NCBI GenBank assembly: GCA_030834905.1
Contig: JAUQWZ010000011.1
Location: 1 to 64,000, forward strand
DNA from: Aggregatilineales bacterium
GTDB lineage: Bacteria; Chloroflexota; Anaerolineae; Aggregatilineales; Phototrophicaceae
Length of the DNA stretch: 64,000 nt
Reading direction: 5' to 3'
Shown here: positions 8,648-17,911 of the stretch, piece by piece
Numbering within the stretch: position 1 is the first letter of the stretch
Layout of the letters: every line of letters begins with the position of its first letter
Notes under the pieces: model-generated
Seen by the model: only the letters and a program-made list of their open reading frames with translations
Told to the model about the DNA's origin: nothing
Databases searched by the model: none
Program-made: the position numbers and the translations under genes

Positions 8648-11041
8648 ATGACCAGCCTGCGCTCCTGGCGGCTTACATCAAAACAGCCGTTATCGCTCCA
8701 GATTGCCGCCGATGCCCGCCTGCGCCCGACCGACTACACCGACGATCAGGTGTGGCAGCTTCAGCTTGGCGAGGGGGAATCTCCGGCGCTGGCGCTGCAA
8801 ACACGCTACGGCGGGCGGGTGGGGCTGGCAAGCCTCGTGCCGATGGTGACGCTGGAACGCCGCCCGATTTATCAGCAGCAGGCGTATGTCCAGCCGCCCA
8901 CCGTAACCGCGTTCGCGCCCGGCTACCTGCGGACGCAGGCGAAACTCACGCCTGAGCTGGCGCTGCAAGCTGATTTTTTCGTCCTCGATTCGCATTCCGT
9001 CAGCGGCACCTTCAGCTTAAAAAATACTGGCAAGCGCCCGCTGGAATTCCGTCTTGAAATCATCGGCTTTCTGGCAACCGAGGGCAAGGAACACCGCCTC
9101 GGCGTGCTGCCACTGACGACCGGCGGGCACGCGCTGCCGCTGGGACAAGCGGGCAACCTGTATCCGGCGGTGGTGATGCAGGACGGCAGCGCCGACGGCT
9201 TGAGCGCCTCCAAAATCGGCGTCACGCTGATGGTCGGAGCAAACAAGAGCGCGTCTGTCCAGTGGGTGCATGTCGGCTTGCCCGATCTGCGCGCGTCGGT
9301 CGCGCAGGCGCAGGAGCATTTGCGGACGTTCAAGCCGTCCGCCCTGCTCGACGAAATTCGCGCGGCAGCCGAAGACCTACCGGTTATCGAAACCGGCGAT
9401 CTCGATACCGACGCCACCATCGCCTTCTCCGGTCTGCACCTGATGCAGTCGTTCCTGCGCCCAACCGCCAGCCTGCCCCACGCATCCTTCGTCGGGGCGC
9501 GCCAGCCGGGACGCGGCTTTAGCCCAAATGGCAGCGGCACCGACCACATCCGCGCCTGGAGTGGTCAGAACCCCACCCTCGCCTATCTGCTGGCGCTGGG
9601 CGTCGCTCCGGTCGATGCGGCGCTTGCCGAAGGTATTGTACGCAATTATCTCGCCGTCCAGCGCGACGACGGCTGGATCGACTGGAAGCCGGGGCTTGCC
9701 GGGCAGCGCCAGGGCTTGCTCTGCCTGCCGGTGCTGGCGCGGCTGGCGTGGGGCATCTTCCACTACACCGAAAACGATCAGTTTCTGCGCGACGTATACC
9801 CCGGCTTGCTGAAATTCGCTGAATGCTGGCTCAAAATGGACGCCGACGGTGACGGGCTGCCTGAATGGCAGAGCGAAGTTCAGACCGGCTATCCATTTAT
9901 GCCCACCTTCGCGCTGGGGCTGGCGTGGGGACAAAACGCCGATATTCGGCTGGTCGAAGCGCCCGACTTAGCCGCCTATCTGCTCTCCGAACTGATCACG
10001 CTGCGCGAGATCGCCTGGTATCTGCGCGACTCCGAAACCCACGCCAGCCTGGAAGCCGTCATCGAAGCGCTGCGCGAACGGCTGGAACGCCTGTGGTCGG
10101 ACGGGCGCTACCACTATCAGGATCGCGATACCCACGCCTCTACCGCCAGCGTGACGCTGCTCGACGACGGCTATGGTAACGAAGAACACTTTATCGCCCA
10201 ACCGCTGTCTCCGCCCAACCGCGTCACGGTGCGCGTGACCGGCGGCATGGAGCATATCCCGAATATGCAGCTCTCGATTGATGGTCACGACGCCGACGGC
10301 AAGCCGATTCAGGAGCGCGCAGAGGCGGCAGATTTCCTGTGGACACACGGGCGCGGCGTCTATACCACCCGCAGCCTGTTCTCGAACGTGGATCGTCTCG
10401 CTCTGGAAGGCTTGGTGCGCGTCTATCGCGTCAGCGCCCACACGGTCGATACCACACGCCTTGACCTGAGCGCCATCCTGCCGCTGTGGTCGGTGGGGTT
10501 GACGCCAGAACGGGCGGCGGAACTGGTGGCACTGCTGAAAGCCGAATTCTGGCGCGAAACCGGCGTCACCATGTGCGCCAGCAGCGATCCGCAGTTCGAT
10601 CCATCCAATGCCGAAGGCGCGGGCGGCGTCTGGGCGTTCTGGCTGACGCTGATCGGCGAAGGCTTGCTCGAATACGGCTACCTCGCCGAAGCCGCCGAAC
10701 TCGTCAAAAATCTGATCGCGGCGCAGGTCGTCACGCTCCGGCAGGCGCGCGCCTTCCACGAGTTCTACCACGCCGACGAGCCGCGCGGGCTGGGCGAACG
10801 CGGCAGCGCCGCCGGAATCGTGCCGCTGCACCTGCTGCTGCGCGTCCTCGGCGTGCGAATCATCTCGCCGGGCAAAGTGTGGGCGGGGGGAACCTTCCAC
10901 TGGGGATCAGCCGTTAGCATCAGCCATCGCGGCGTGAAAATCACCCGTTCCGCCGATGGGACGTTAATTCGCTTTCCCAGCGGGAACACGGTAGATTTAC
11001 CACCTGACGCGCCATTCCAAGAGATCACCGATACCCAGTAG
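8648..11041 (+). CDS. six-hairpin (alpha/alpha-toroid) glycosidase-like protein
   Basis: A 797-aa protein without a signal peptide, so probably cytoplasmic. The N-terminal 250 residues look like a beta-rich domain; residues 270-790 form a helical region with the pattern of six-hairpin glycosidases (GH63/GH37/GH15-like). Examples are a DGWIDWKPG stretch, KMDADGDGLPEWQSE (typical of an Asp-rich catalytic loop in amylo-glucosidase-like enzymes) and FYHADEPRGLGERG near the end. The exact substrate cannot be read from the sequence; hydrolysis of an alpha-linked glucoside or mannoside is likely. The start ATG at 8648 has GGGGAGAA shortly upstream. A histidine kinase gene starts 4 bp after its stop, suggesting one transcript. 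Confidence 0.7.
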   Translation: MTSLRSWRLTSKQPLSLQIAADARLRPTDYTDDQVWQLQLGEGESPALALQTRYGGRVGLASLVPMVTLERRPIYQQQAYVQPPTVTAFAPGYLRTQAKLTPELALQADFFVLDSHSVSGTFSLKNTGKRPLEFRLEIIGFLATEGKEHRLGVLPLTTGGHALPLGQAGNLYPAVVMQDGSADGLSASKIGVTLMVGANKSASVQWVHVGLPDLRASVAQAQEHLRTFKPSALLDEIRAAAEDLPVIETGDLDTDATIAFSGLHLMQSFLRPTASLPHASFVGARQPGRGFSPNGSGTDHIRAWSGQNPTLAYLLALGVAPVDAALAEGIVRNYLAVQRDDGWIDWKPGLAGQRQGLLCLPVLARLAWGIFHYTENDQFLRDVYPGLLKFAECWLKMDADGDGLPEWQSEVQTGYPFMPTFALGLAWGQNADIRLVEAPDLAAYLLSELITLREIAWYLRDSETHASLEAVIEALRERLERLWSDGRYHYQDRDTHASTASVTLLDDGYGNEEHFIAQPLSPPNRVTVRVTGGMEHIPNMQLSIDGHDADGKPIQERAEAADFLWTHGRGVYTTRSLFSNVDRLALEGLVRVYRVSAHTVDTTRLDLSAILPLWSVGLTPERAAELVALLKAEFWRETGVTMCASSDPQFDPSNAEGAGGVWAFWLTLIGEGLLEYGYLAEAAELVKNLIAAQVVTLRQARAFHEFYHADEPRGLGERGSAAGIVPLHLLLRVLGVRIISPGKVWAGGTFHWGSAVSISHRGVKITRSADGTLIRFPSGNTVDLPPDAPFQEITDTQ

Positions 11042-11045
11042 GCTT

Positions 11046-12059
11046 ATGCTCCAAGAGCAGTTCGACTTCCTGTTTCACCAAACGGCGGATGGAATTCTGA
11101 TCGCGAATTCTGAGGGGGTCATCGAACACGCCAACCCGGCGGTGGCAATGCTGCTGGGGATGCCGGTGGAGCAGCTTTTCGGGCAGCAGCCCGCCAGCGT
11201 CTTTCACAACAATCCCGCCCTGCTCAACCTGTTCATACGCCCCGGCGAGCAAACGCTCGATGTGCGGCTGCCGCGCCGCCGTCTGGCGGTCGGCGTCGCG
11301 TCGTCGTTCAGCGACGGCGGGCGCATGGTACTGCTGCAGGACGTGACCGAACAGCGCGATCTCGATTCGCGGCGCGAAGCGCTCATCACCACCATGAAGC
11401 ATGACCTGCGCAACCCGATTTCCGCCATCAGCGGCTTTGCCGATTTGATCGGCAAGATGGGCGATCTGAACGAGCAGCAGGATCACTTTCTGCACCGCGT
11501 CCGCCAGACCACCAGCAAGCTGTATGAAGTCATCGGCACGCTGACCGATCTGGCATGGCTGGAAGCGGGGATGCCGCTTCAGCACCTGCCATTTGATCTG
11601 AGTCAGGTCATCGACAGCGCCACGCAGAGGCTTAACGCCATCGCCAAAGAGAAGCACATCACTATCGCCCTATCGGTGCAGGATCCGCTGCCCCGCCTGG
11701 TAGGCGATCACGAGCGCATCCACACCGTCGTCTACCACCTGCTCCACAATGCCCTGCTCTACAGCGAACCGGAGCGCGTGGTCGGCATCCATGCCTGGGG
11801 CGACGAGCGCGAAGTCTACTGCTCTATCGCCGACCAGGGCTTTGGCATTGCCGACGACGAAGTCGAACTCATCTTTGACCGTCTCTACCGTTCCAAAGAC
11901 GAGCGCGTGCGCGATCTTCCCGGCGGCGGCTTGGGACTGACTCTGGCGCGGCGCATCCTGCTGCGGCATGGCGGCGATATCTGGGCGTCCAGCAATCTCG
12001 GCAAAGGCAGCACATTCACCTTTCTGCTGCCCGCGGCAAAGGCATCTCCCTCAGGCTGA
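11046..12059 (+). CDS. PAS-domain sensor histidine kinase
   Basis: A 337-aa kinase with no membrane segment. Residues 1-105 form a PAS-like sensor (QTADGILIANSEGVIEHANPA); the dimerisation domain has the phosphoacceptor His119 in MKHDLRNPISAISG; the ATP-binding domain shows an N box (HLLHNALLYS), a G1 box (DQGFGIADD) and a G2 box (GGGLGLTLARR). No response regulator lies beside it, so the partner is encoded elsewhere; the nearest one in this window is at 20400. It begins 4 bp after the glycosidase-like gene and is probably co-transcribed. Confidence 0.9.
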   Translation: MLQEQFDFLFHQTADGILIANSEGVIEHANPAVAMLLGMPVEQLFGQQPASVFHNNPALLNLFIRPGEQTLDVRLPRRRLAVGVASSFSDGGRMVLLQDVTEQRDLDSRREALITTMKHDLRNPISAISGFADLIGKMGDLNEQQDHFLHRVRQTTSKLYEVIGTLTDLAWLEAGMPLQHLPFDLSQVIDSATQRLNAIAKEKHITIALSVQDPLPRLVGDHERIHTVVYHLLHNALLYSEPERVVGIHAWGDEREVYCSIADQGFGIADDEVELIFDRLYRSKDERVRDLPGGGLGLTLARRILLRHGGDIWASSNLGKGSTFTFLLPAAKASPSG

Positions 12060-12148
12060 ATCATCCCCAATACTAACGTCCCTCTGACACTGCCAGCAGT
12101 ATAATGCGACCAGTTGCATAACCTACCAAGTAGAAGGTGCTCCCAATT

Positions 12149-13963
12149 ATGATGATGGGACGACGGCGGCGCGGCAGCGCCCCTGACGACGCGGCGGCTG
12201 TCCCGCCCGGTCCGGTGAACTGGCGGCGGCTGTTCGGCTATCTGAAGCCGTATCGCGGGCGCATGGCAGTCGCCTTTATCGCCCTGGTTTTCAGCGCCGC
12301 CCTCAGCCTCGTCTTTCCGGCGGTCATCGGCAATGTAGTCGATTCGGTGTTCTCCAACGGCGGGGACGAAGGGCTTCTGAACCAGATCACGCTGGCGCTG
12401 CTGCTGGTATTCGCGCTGCGCTCGCTCACCTCGGTGGTGGAAACCTACAACCTGAACTACGTTGGTGAGCGCATCGTGGTCGATCTCGGCTTGCAGTTGT
12501 ACAACCACCTGCAAACGCTGTCGCTCGGCTTCTTCGCCAGCCGGCGGGTGGGCGAACTGGTCAGCCGTATGAGCCGTGACGTGACTGTCGTGCGCGGCGT
12601 CCTCACCAACAACGTCACCACCCTGCTCCAGCAGGTGCTGATCATGATCGGCGCGGTGGTCGTCATGGTGTCAATCAACGCGCGGCTGACGCTCTTCATC
12701 CTGATCCTGACGCCGCTGATCATCGGTTTGGCTGCGGCGTTTGGCTTCTACATGCGCCGCCTGAGTACCCAGATTCAGGACGAACTGGCAGGCTCAACCG
12801 TGGTCGCTGAAGAAGTGCTGCAAAATATCCGCGAAGTTAAAAGCTTCGTCCGCGAACCCTACGAAATCGAGCGCTACGGCAGCGCCATGGGACGAGCCTT
12901 CGCCGCTATCCTGCGCCAGTTACGGCTGCGGGCGGTTTTTGGTCCGCTGATCGCCTTCCTCGGCTTCGGCAGCCTGTCGCTCATCCTGTGGTTTGGCGGA
13001 CACGAGGTGCTGGAGGGACGCCTGACCAGCGGTGAACTGATCTCGTTTCTGGTCTACGGGCTGACCGTCGCAGGCAGCCTCGGCTCGCTGGTCGGCGTCT
13101 ACTCGTCGTTTCAGGAAGCAATGGGCGCGACCAAGCGGGTGTTTGAAATCCTCGATACCAAGCCCGACGTGACCGACGCGCCGGACGCCAAGCCGCTGGC
13201 GCATGTCGAAGGGCGCGTGACCTTCCAGGGTGTTTCTTTCAGCTACGACGAGCGCCAGGAAGTGCTGCACGACATCAACCTCAATATCGCCCCCGGCGAA
13301 ATCGTCGCGCTGGTGGGTCCCAGCGGCGCGGGCAAAAGCACTATCTTTAACCTGATTCCGCGCTTTTACGATCCGACCAGCGGCAAGGTGCAAATTGACG
13401 GCAGCGACTTGACTTCGGTCACGCAGGCGAGCCTTCGCCAGCAGATCGCCATCGTGCCGCAGGAAACGCTGCTGTTTGGCGGATCGATCCGCGAGAATAT
13501 CCGCTACGGACGGCTGGACGCGACCCAAGACGAAATCGTCGCAGCAGCGAAGGCGGCGAACGCCCACGACTTCATCACCGAACTGCCGGACGGTTACCAA
13601 ACGCTGGTGGGCGAGCGCGGCATTCGTCTCAGCGGTGGACAGCGCCAGCGCGTCGCCATTGCCCGCGCCATCCTCAAAGATCCGCGCATCCTGCTGCTCG
13701 ACGAAGCCACCAGCAGCCTCGACAGCGAAAGCGAACGTGAGGTACAGGAAGCGCTGGCGCGGCTGATGCTGAACCGCACCACCATCATTATCGCCCACCG
13801 CTTGAGCACCGTCCGGGTGGCGCACCGCATCGCGGTACTGGATCACGGCAGCATCATCGAGCTTGGCACGCACGACGAACTGATGGCACGCGATGGCATG
13901 TATGCCAAGCTGTATTCAATGCAGTTCCGCGAGGACGTGCTCGAAGAAGCGCCGACACCGTAA
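12149..13963 (+). CDS. ABC transporter, fused permease and ATPase (exporter type)
   Basis: A 604-aa half-transporter of the MsbA/BmrA type: six membrane helices at roughly residues 35-330, then one nucleotide-binding domain. Visible motifs are Walker A GPSGAGKST near residue 390, Q-loop IVPQETLLF, signature LSGGQRQRVAIARA, Walker B ILLLDEATSSLD and the H-loop IAHRLSTV. It should act as a homodimer exporting lipid, peptide or drug substrates; the cargo is not predictable. ATG at 12149 fits AGAAGG at 12132-12137; a GTG at 12137 would overlap that site. TATAAT at 12101-12106 may be its -10 element. Confidence 0.93.
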   Translation: MMMGRRRRGSAPDDAAAVPPGPVNWRRLFGYLKPYRGRMAVAFIALVFSAALSLVFPAVIGNVVDSVFSNGGDEGLLNQITLALLLVFALRSLTSVVETYNLNYVGERIVVDLGLQLYNHLQTLSLGFFASRRVGELVSRMSRDVTVVRGVLTNNVTTLLQQVLIMIGAVVVMVSINARLTLFILILTPLIIGLAAAFGFYMRRLSTQIQDELAGSTVVAEEVLQNIREVKSFVREPYEIERYGSAMGRAFAAILRQLRLRAVFGPLIAFLGFGSLSLILWFGGHEVLEGRLTSGELISFLVYGLTVAGSLGSLVGVYSSFQEAMGATKRVFEILDTKPDVTDAPDAKPLAHVEGRVTFQGVSFSYDERQEVLHDINLNIAPGEIVALVGPSGAGKSTIFNLIPRFYDPTSGKVQIDGSDLTSVTQASLRQQIAIVPQETLLFGGSIRENIRYGRLDATQDEIVAAAKAANAHDFITELPDGYQTLVGERGIRLSGGQRQRVAIARAILKDPRILLLDEATSSLDSESEREVQEALARLMLNRTTIIIAHRLSTVRVAHRIAVLDHGSIIELGTHDELMARDGMYAKLYSMQFREDVLEEAPTP

Positions 13964-13971
13964 AGGAATAA

Positions 13972-14125
13972 ATGAACCGCCAGGTCGCAGAGGACGCCAG
14001 GAAGTCTGGCGGTTCTATATCCGGTTCTACGTCAGGCGCGAAGGGTGATTCTTATCATTTAATCACCAGATCGCGTTACTATTGTTCTAATTCCTGGCGT
14101 TCTTTGCGCCTTTGCGGTTCAAAAG
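13972..14125. mobile_element. small inverted-repeat (MITE-like) element
   Basis: The left end, TGAACCGCCAGGTCGCAGAG continuing to GGACGCCAGGAAGT, is matched in inverse orientation by the right end at about 14090-14125, which reads TGAACCGCAAAGGCGCAAAG then AACGCCAGGAATT on the other strand (about 26 of 33 identical). The roughly 150-bp unit has no coding capacity. An inner perfect stem, GAACCGCCAG (13974-13983) with CTGGCGGTTC (14006-14015), could also act as a terminator for the ABC gene. A single end of the same family lies at 48143-48175. Confidence 0.55.
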
Positions 14126-14134
14126 GTCTTTTTT

Positions 14135-15124
14135 ATGTCCCTGACTGGCGAACGGGTGATGATTACAGGCGCGACCGGTTTTCTCGGCGGCGCGCTGGCG
14201 AACCGGCTGCTGGACGACGGCGCGCAGGTGCGGCTGCTGGCGCGTTCGCCCCAGAAAGCGGGGCGGCTTGCCGGGCGCGGCGCCGACATCATCGAGGGTG
14301 ACCTTGCCAATTCTGAGGCGGCAAAACGCGCAGCGGATGGCTGTGCCATCGTTTTTCACGCCGCCGCCGCCACATCGGGCAGTCTGGCAGAGCAGCGCGC
14401 GACCACTGTCGATGGTACGCGGGCAGTGTTCGAGGCAGCCGCCGATGCTGGCGTGAAACGCTTTGTTCACGTCAGCACGATTTCCGCTTATGGCTATCTG
14501 TATCGGGGCGACGTAACTGAGGATCGGCATCTGGCTCACAGCGCCGATCCCTACGTCAACACCAAACGAGAAGCCGAGGAAGTGGTGCGCGATACCGCGA
14601 AAAAGCATGGTATCGCCTACAGCATCATCCGTCCGGGACAGATCTACGGTCCGCGTTCCGGCTTATGGACGGGGCAGTTGTTTAGGCTCGCCCGACTCAA
14701 TCCCACGCCCTTTCCCGGCGATGGAAGTGGCAGCATTCACGCGATCTTTGTAGACGACGTGGTCGAAATGATGGTGACGCTGGCGACTCACCCGGCGGCG
14801 GAAAACGAAACCTTTAACTGCTCCGCCGATCCAACGCCTACATGGCGAGAGTTTTTGCAGGGGTATTCCCGCCTCGCCGGACACCAGAACTGGCTGGCGC
14901 TGCCGGTGTCCCTGTTCCACGTCGTCGCCGGTCTTTCCATACTGCTTGCCCCGCGCGATACCATGCTGCGCGATCTGCCCGACCTGCTCGATCTGCTGCA
15001 AAGCCGCACCACTTTTAAGACGACCAAAGCACAGGAACGGCTCGGCTGGTCGCCAAAGATCGATCTGGAAGAAGGCATCCACCGCTGCGAACCCTGGCTG
15101 CGCGAAAAGGGGCTGCTCCGTTGA
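14135..15124 (+). CDS. NAD-dependent epimerase/dehydratase (extended SDR)
   Basis: A 329-aa extended short-chain dehydrogenase. The Rossmann glycine motif GATGFLGG is at residues 12-19, the conserved Ser is in HVSTISAYG, and the catalytic Tyr-Lys pair is in DPYVNTKRE. A GQIYGPRSG segment and a C-terminal substrate domain are typical of sugar-nucleotide epimerases, reductases and 3-beta-HSD-like enzymes. The substrate is not clear. Its stop overlaps the start of the next methyltransferase gene (TTGA), so the two are coupled. Confidence 0.85.
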   Translation: MSLTGERVMITGATGFLGGALANRLLDDGAQVRLLARSPQKAGRLAGRGADIIEGDLANSEAAKRAADGCAIVFHAAAATSGSLAEQRATTVDGTRAVFEAAADAGVKRFVHVSTISAYGYLYRGDVTEDRHLAHSADPYVNTKREAEEVVRDTAKKHGIAYSIIRPGQIYGPRSGLWTGQLFRLARLNPTPFPGDGSGSIHAIFVDDVVEMMVTLATHPAAENETFNCSADPTPTWREFLQGYSRLAGHQNWLALPVSLFHVVAGLSILLAPRDTMLRDLPDLLDLLQSRTTFKTTKAQERLGWSPKIDLEEGIHRCEPWLREKGLLR

Positions 15125-15996
15125 GCGACCTTGGCTCGATCCTGCTGCTGGTGCTGCTGGCGTTTGCGCTGGTCGGGCTTGGATGGTGGCTGTTGATCGA
15201 AACCGAAGGCGTCTATCTGGGGCGGCGCGTCGTCGTCTGGCTGTACGACCTTTACGCCGGGCGCTACGACGACATCAAACACTTTCGCAGTGACTACGAT
15301 CATCTGTTCCTGGCGCAGCCGATCATGGATGATGTCGCGCCGGTCAAATCGCCGCTGGTGCTGGATGTGGCGACCGGCACCGGGCGGCTGCCGCTGGCGC
15401 TGCTGAACCATGCCCACTTTCAGGGGCGGGTGATCGGGCTTGACCTCAGCCGCCGGATGCTGGCGCACGCCGCGCCCAAGCTCGATTTGGTTCGCGCGCC
15501 GCTGATCTGGTGTCCGGCGGAACGGCTGCCCTTCCCTGACGACACGTTTGACGTGGTCACCTGTCTCGAATCGCTGGAATTTATGGAGCGTCCGGACGCA
15601 GTGCTGGACGAGATGGCGCGCGTTCTGCGTCCCGGCGGGCGGCTGGTTGTGACCAACCGCCGAACCGCCCGCCTCATGCCCGGCAAGGCGTGGCAGGACG
15701 CCGACCTCAGCGACGTATTCAAGCAGGCTGGCATGAGCGAAGTCGAGTTAGCCCGCTGGCAGGTGGACTATGACCTGATCTGGGCGCGCAAGCGCGGCGA
15801 CTCTCCACCAGCACTGGCGCGTCCGCTTGCCGAAATTCTGCGCTGCCCCTGCTGCGACGAGGTCTGTCTCGTGGAGACTGTCGGCGGCTGGCGCTGCGAC
15901 AACTGCGGCTGCCGCGTCTCAACTGGCGACGACGGCGTGCTGGAACTCGCCCCGCTGTTCAACCCCCATCTTGCGAACCGCCCTAAACCTGAATAG
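15121..15996 (+). CDS. membrane-anchored SAM methyltransferase with C-terminal zinc ribbon
   Basis: A 291-aa class I methyltransferase. An N-terminal hydrophobic helix (residues 5-25) suggests membrane anchoring. The SAM motif I is VLDVATGTGRLP and motif IV lies near DTFDVVTCLESLEFM. The C-terminal 50 residues contain two CxxC pairs (RCPCCDEVC and RCDNCGC) that form a probable zinc ribbon. The start TTG at 15121 overlaps the stop of the epimerase gene by four bases. The acceptor is unknown; with the epimerase it could modify a lipid or quinone, but that is speculation. Confidence 0.78.
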   Translation: MSDLGSILLLVLLAFALVGLGWWLLIETEGVYLGRRVVVWLYDLYAGRYDDIKHFRSDYDHLFLAQPIMDDVAPVKSPLVLDVATGTGRLPLALLNHAHFQGRVIGLDLSRRMLAHAAPKLDLVRAPLIWCPAERLPFPDDTFDVVTCLESLEFMERPDAVLDEMARVLRPGGRLVVTNRRTARLMPGKAWQDADLSDVFKQAGMSEVELARWQVDYDLIWARKRGDSPPALARPLAEILRCPCCDEVCLVETVGGWRCDNCGCRVSTGDDGVLELAPLFNPHLANRPKPE

Positions 15997-16095
15997 AATG
16001 CGGCATGTCCTTCTTTTGCTTCTTAGCGCCCTTGCGTCCGGGCGTTTGAATCTTTTGGCGCGTTGCTAACAGCTATCTCGCTGTAGGAGTCCCTC

Positions 16096-17811
16096 TTGAA
16101 ACTGCTGCATCACGAACTCGCCCGGCACATTCAGGATGCTATCGCCGCCGCCCAGGCAGCCGGTGACCTGACCCGGTTCGACATCCCCGACCTTGAAATT
16201 CGCGCCTCAAAGCGCGCCGAGCAGGGCGATTACAACGTGGCGGTCATGCCGCTTGCCAAGCCCGCCAAAATGAACCCGTTTGAAATCGCCAAGCAGATCA
16301 CCCTGCACTTCATCAAGCCCGATTTCCTGGCGGTGGTCGAAGTCGCCCCGCCAGGCTACATCAACTTCCGCCTTGACGAAGCCTGGCTGCGCCAGCAGGT
16401 CGAGACGATTATCGCTGAGGGCGACGACCTGTTCGCGCTGGAACTCGGCAAGGGCAAGCGGGCGCAGGTCGAATTTGTCAGCGCCAACCCAACCGCGCCG
16501 CTGCACATCGGTCGCAGCCGGGGCGCGGTCGTCGGCGATACCATGGCGCGCCTGCTGCAAGCTGCCGGTTTCGACGTTGAGCGCGAATATTACTTCAACA
16601 ACGCTGGGGCACAGATGCGCAATCTCGGCAACAGCCTGCGCCTGCGTTATCTGGAAGTCCTCGGTCAGCCGCTGCGCCTCAGCGACGACGAGAAAAAGAC
16701 CTTCTATCAGGGTGAGTATCTGATCACGTTCGCCGAGCAGTTGGTGGAAGACGTTGGCGAAGCGTGGCGCGAACACGACTGGCAGCCGTTCAAGAAGTAT
16801 GCCGAAGTGAAGATGTTCGAGATGATTCGCCAGACGCTGGCGCGAATCGACATCCACCACGACGTCTTCTTCAACGAGAACAGCCTCTATGACAGCGGCG
16901 CGATCTGGGAAACGCTCGACGCGCTGGACAAACGCGGCTACGTCTACAAAGCGGCGCTGCCGGAAAACGCCGAACCGGAAGATATGGACGACGCCAACGC
17001 CGGTAAGGGCGAGGCGGTCTGGTTTCGCAGCACTCAGTTTGGCGATGCCAAAGACCGGGTGCTGGTCAAGAGCAGCGGCGAGCCAACCTATACCCTGCCC
17101 GATATCGCCTATCACCAGAACAAGCTGGCGCGCGGTTTCGACCTGTGCGTCAACGTGCTGGGCGCGGATCACTACGTGCAGCATCAGGTGGTCAGGTTCG
17201 GCGTCCAGTCGCTCGGTCTGGATGCCTCGAAAGTCCACGTCATCCTGGTGCAGTTGGTCGCGCTGATGCGCGGCGGCGAGATCATCCGCATGAGTTCGCG
17301 GGCGGGCAACTTCGAGACGCTCGACGATCTCATCGACCAGACCAGCCCGGACGCGGTGCGCTATCTGCTGCTGAACCGCAGCACCGATACCAACATGGTC
17401 TTCGATCTCGATCTGGCGGTATCCCAGACCAACGAGAACCCGGTCTACTACATTCAATACGCCCACGTGCGCTGCGCGGGCATTTTCCGCGAGGCGGCGG
17501 CGCGCGGCGTCACCGACGACGGAGCCGACCTGAGCCATCTCGGTGAAGCCGAAATGCGCTTCCTGCGCCGCGTGTTCGAGCTGGGCGAAGTGATCGAGCT
17601 TTCGGTGCATCACATGGAGCCGCACCGCATCGCCTTTTACGCGCTGGAACTGGCAAACCTGTTCCACCCGGTGTTTGACAGCGTGCGCGTGCTGCACAGC
17701 GAAGTGCCGCCGGAAACCGCCAAAGCGCGGCTGCGCTTCTTCCGCGCCGCCCAGGTCGTCCTCAAGCGCGCCCTGCACCTGATGGGCATGTCCGCGCCGG
17801 AAGTGATGTAA
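16096..17811 (+). CDS. argS: arginyl-tRNA synthetase
   Basis: Class I synthetase charging tRNA-Arg. The TTG start at 16096 has AGGAG at 16085-16089. The 571-aa protein contains the ArgRS N-terminal tRNA-binding domain, the HIGH-type motif HIGR at 137-140 preceded by EFVSANPTAPL, the MSSRAGNF segment that replaces KMSKS in many ArgRS, and a C-terminal DALR anticodon domain. The upstream gap 15997-16095 has no gene. A large antisense frame spanning the gene is a codon-bias shadow. Confidence 0.97.
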   Translation: MKLLHHELARHIQDAIAAAQAAGDLTRFDIPDLEIRASKRAEQGDYNVAVMPLAKPAKMNPFEIAKQITLHFIKPDFLAVVEVAPPGYINFRLDEAWLRQQVETIIAEGDDLFALELGKGKRAQVEFVSANPTAPLHIGRSRGAVVGDTMARLLQAAGFDVEREYYFNNAGAQMRNLGNSLRLRYLEVLGQPLRLSDDEKKTFYQGEYLITFAEQLVEDVGEAWREHDWQPFKKYAEVKMFEMIRQTLARIDIHHDVFFNENSLYDSGAIWETLDALDKRGYVYKAALPENAEPEDMDDANAGKGEAVWFRSTQFGDAKDRVLVKSSGEPTYTLPDIAYHQNKLARGFDLCVNVLGADHYVQHQVVRFGVQSLGLDASKVHVILVQLVALMRGGEIIRMSSRAGNFETLDDLIDQTSPDAVRYLLLNRSTDTNMVFDLDLAVSQTNENPVYYIQYAHVRCAGIFREAAARGVTDDGADLSHLGEAEMRFLRRVFELGEVIELSVHHMEPHRIAFYALELANLFHPVFDSVRVLHSEVPPETAKARLRFFRAAQVVLKRALHLMGMSAPEVM

Positions 17812-17815
17812 GTCG

Positions 17816-17892
17816 TGAGTACCAAGTGCCAAGTACTGCGTACTGAGTGTAATTCCGCACTATACTCTGTACTCGGTACTCAGCACTCATTA
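17816..17892. repeat. imperfect inverted repeat of GTACT units
   Basis: The gap between argS and dcd is made almost entirely of AGTAC/GTACT-type units (GAGTACCAAGTGCCAAGTAC, then GTACTGAGTGT, and on the right TGTACTCGGTACTCAGCACTC). Left and right halves pair imperfectly to form a long hairpin around about 17850. It looks like a dispersed intergenic repeat and may also act as a processing or weak termination structure. Confidence 0.5.
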
Positions 17893-17911
17893 CTTTCTTG
17901 GTGGAGGTCAC

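Noticed and set aside
12920..13873. 317-aa minus-strand frame
   Set aside because: Antisense to the ABC transporter ATPase domain.
16207..17832. 541-aa minus-strand frame
   Set aside because: Antisense shadow of argS caused by GC-rich codon bias; it shows no recognisable motif.
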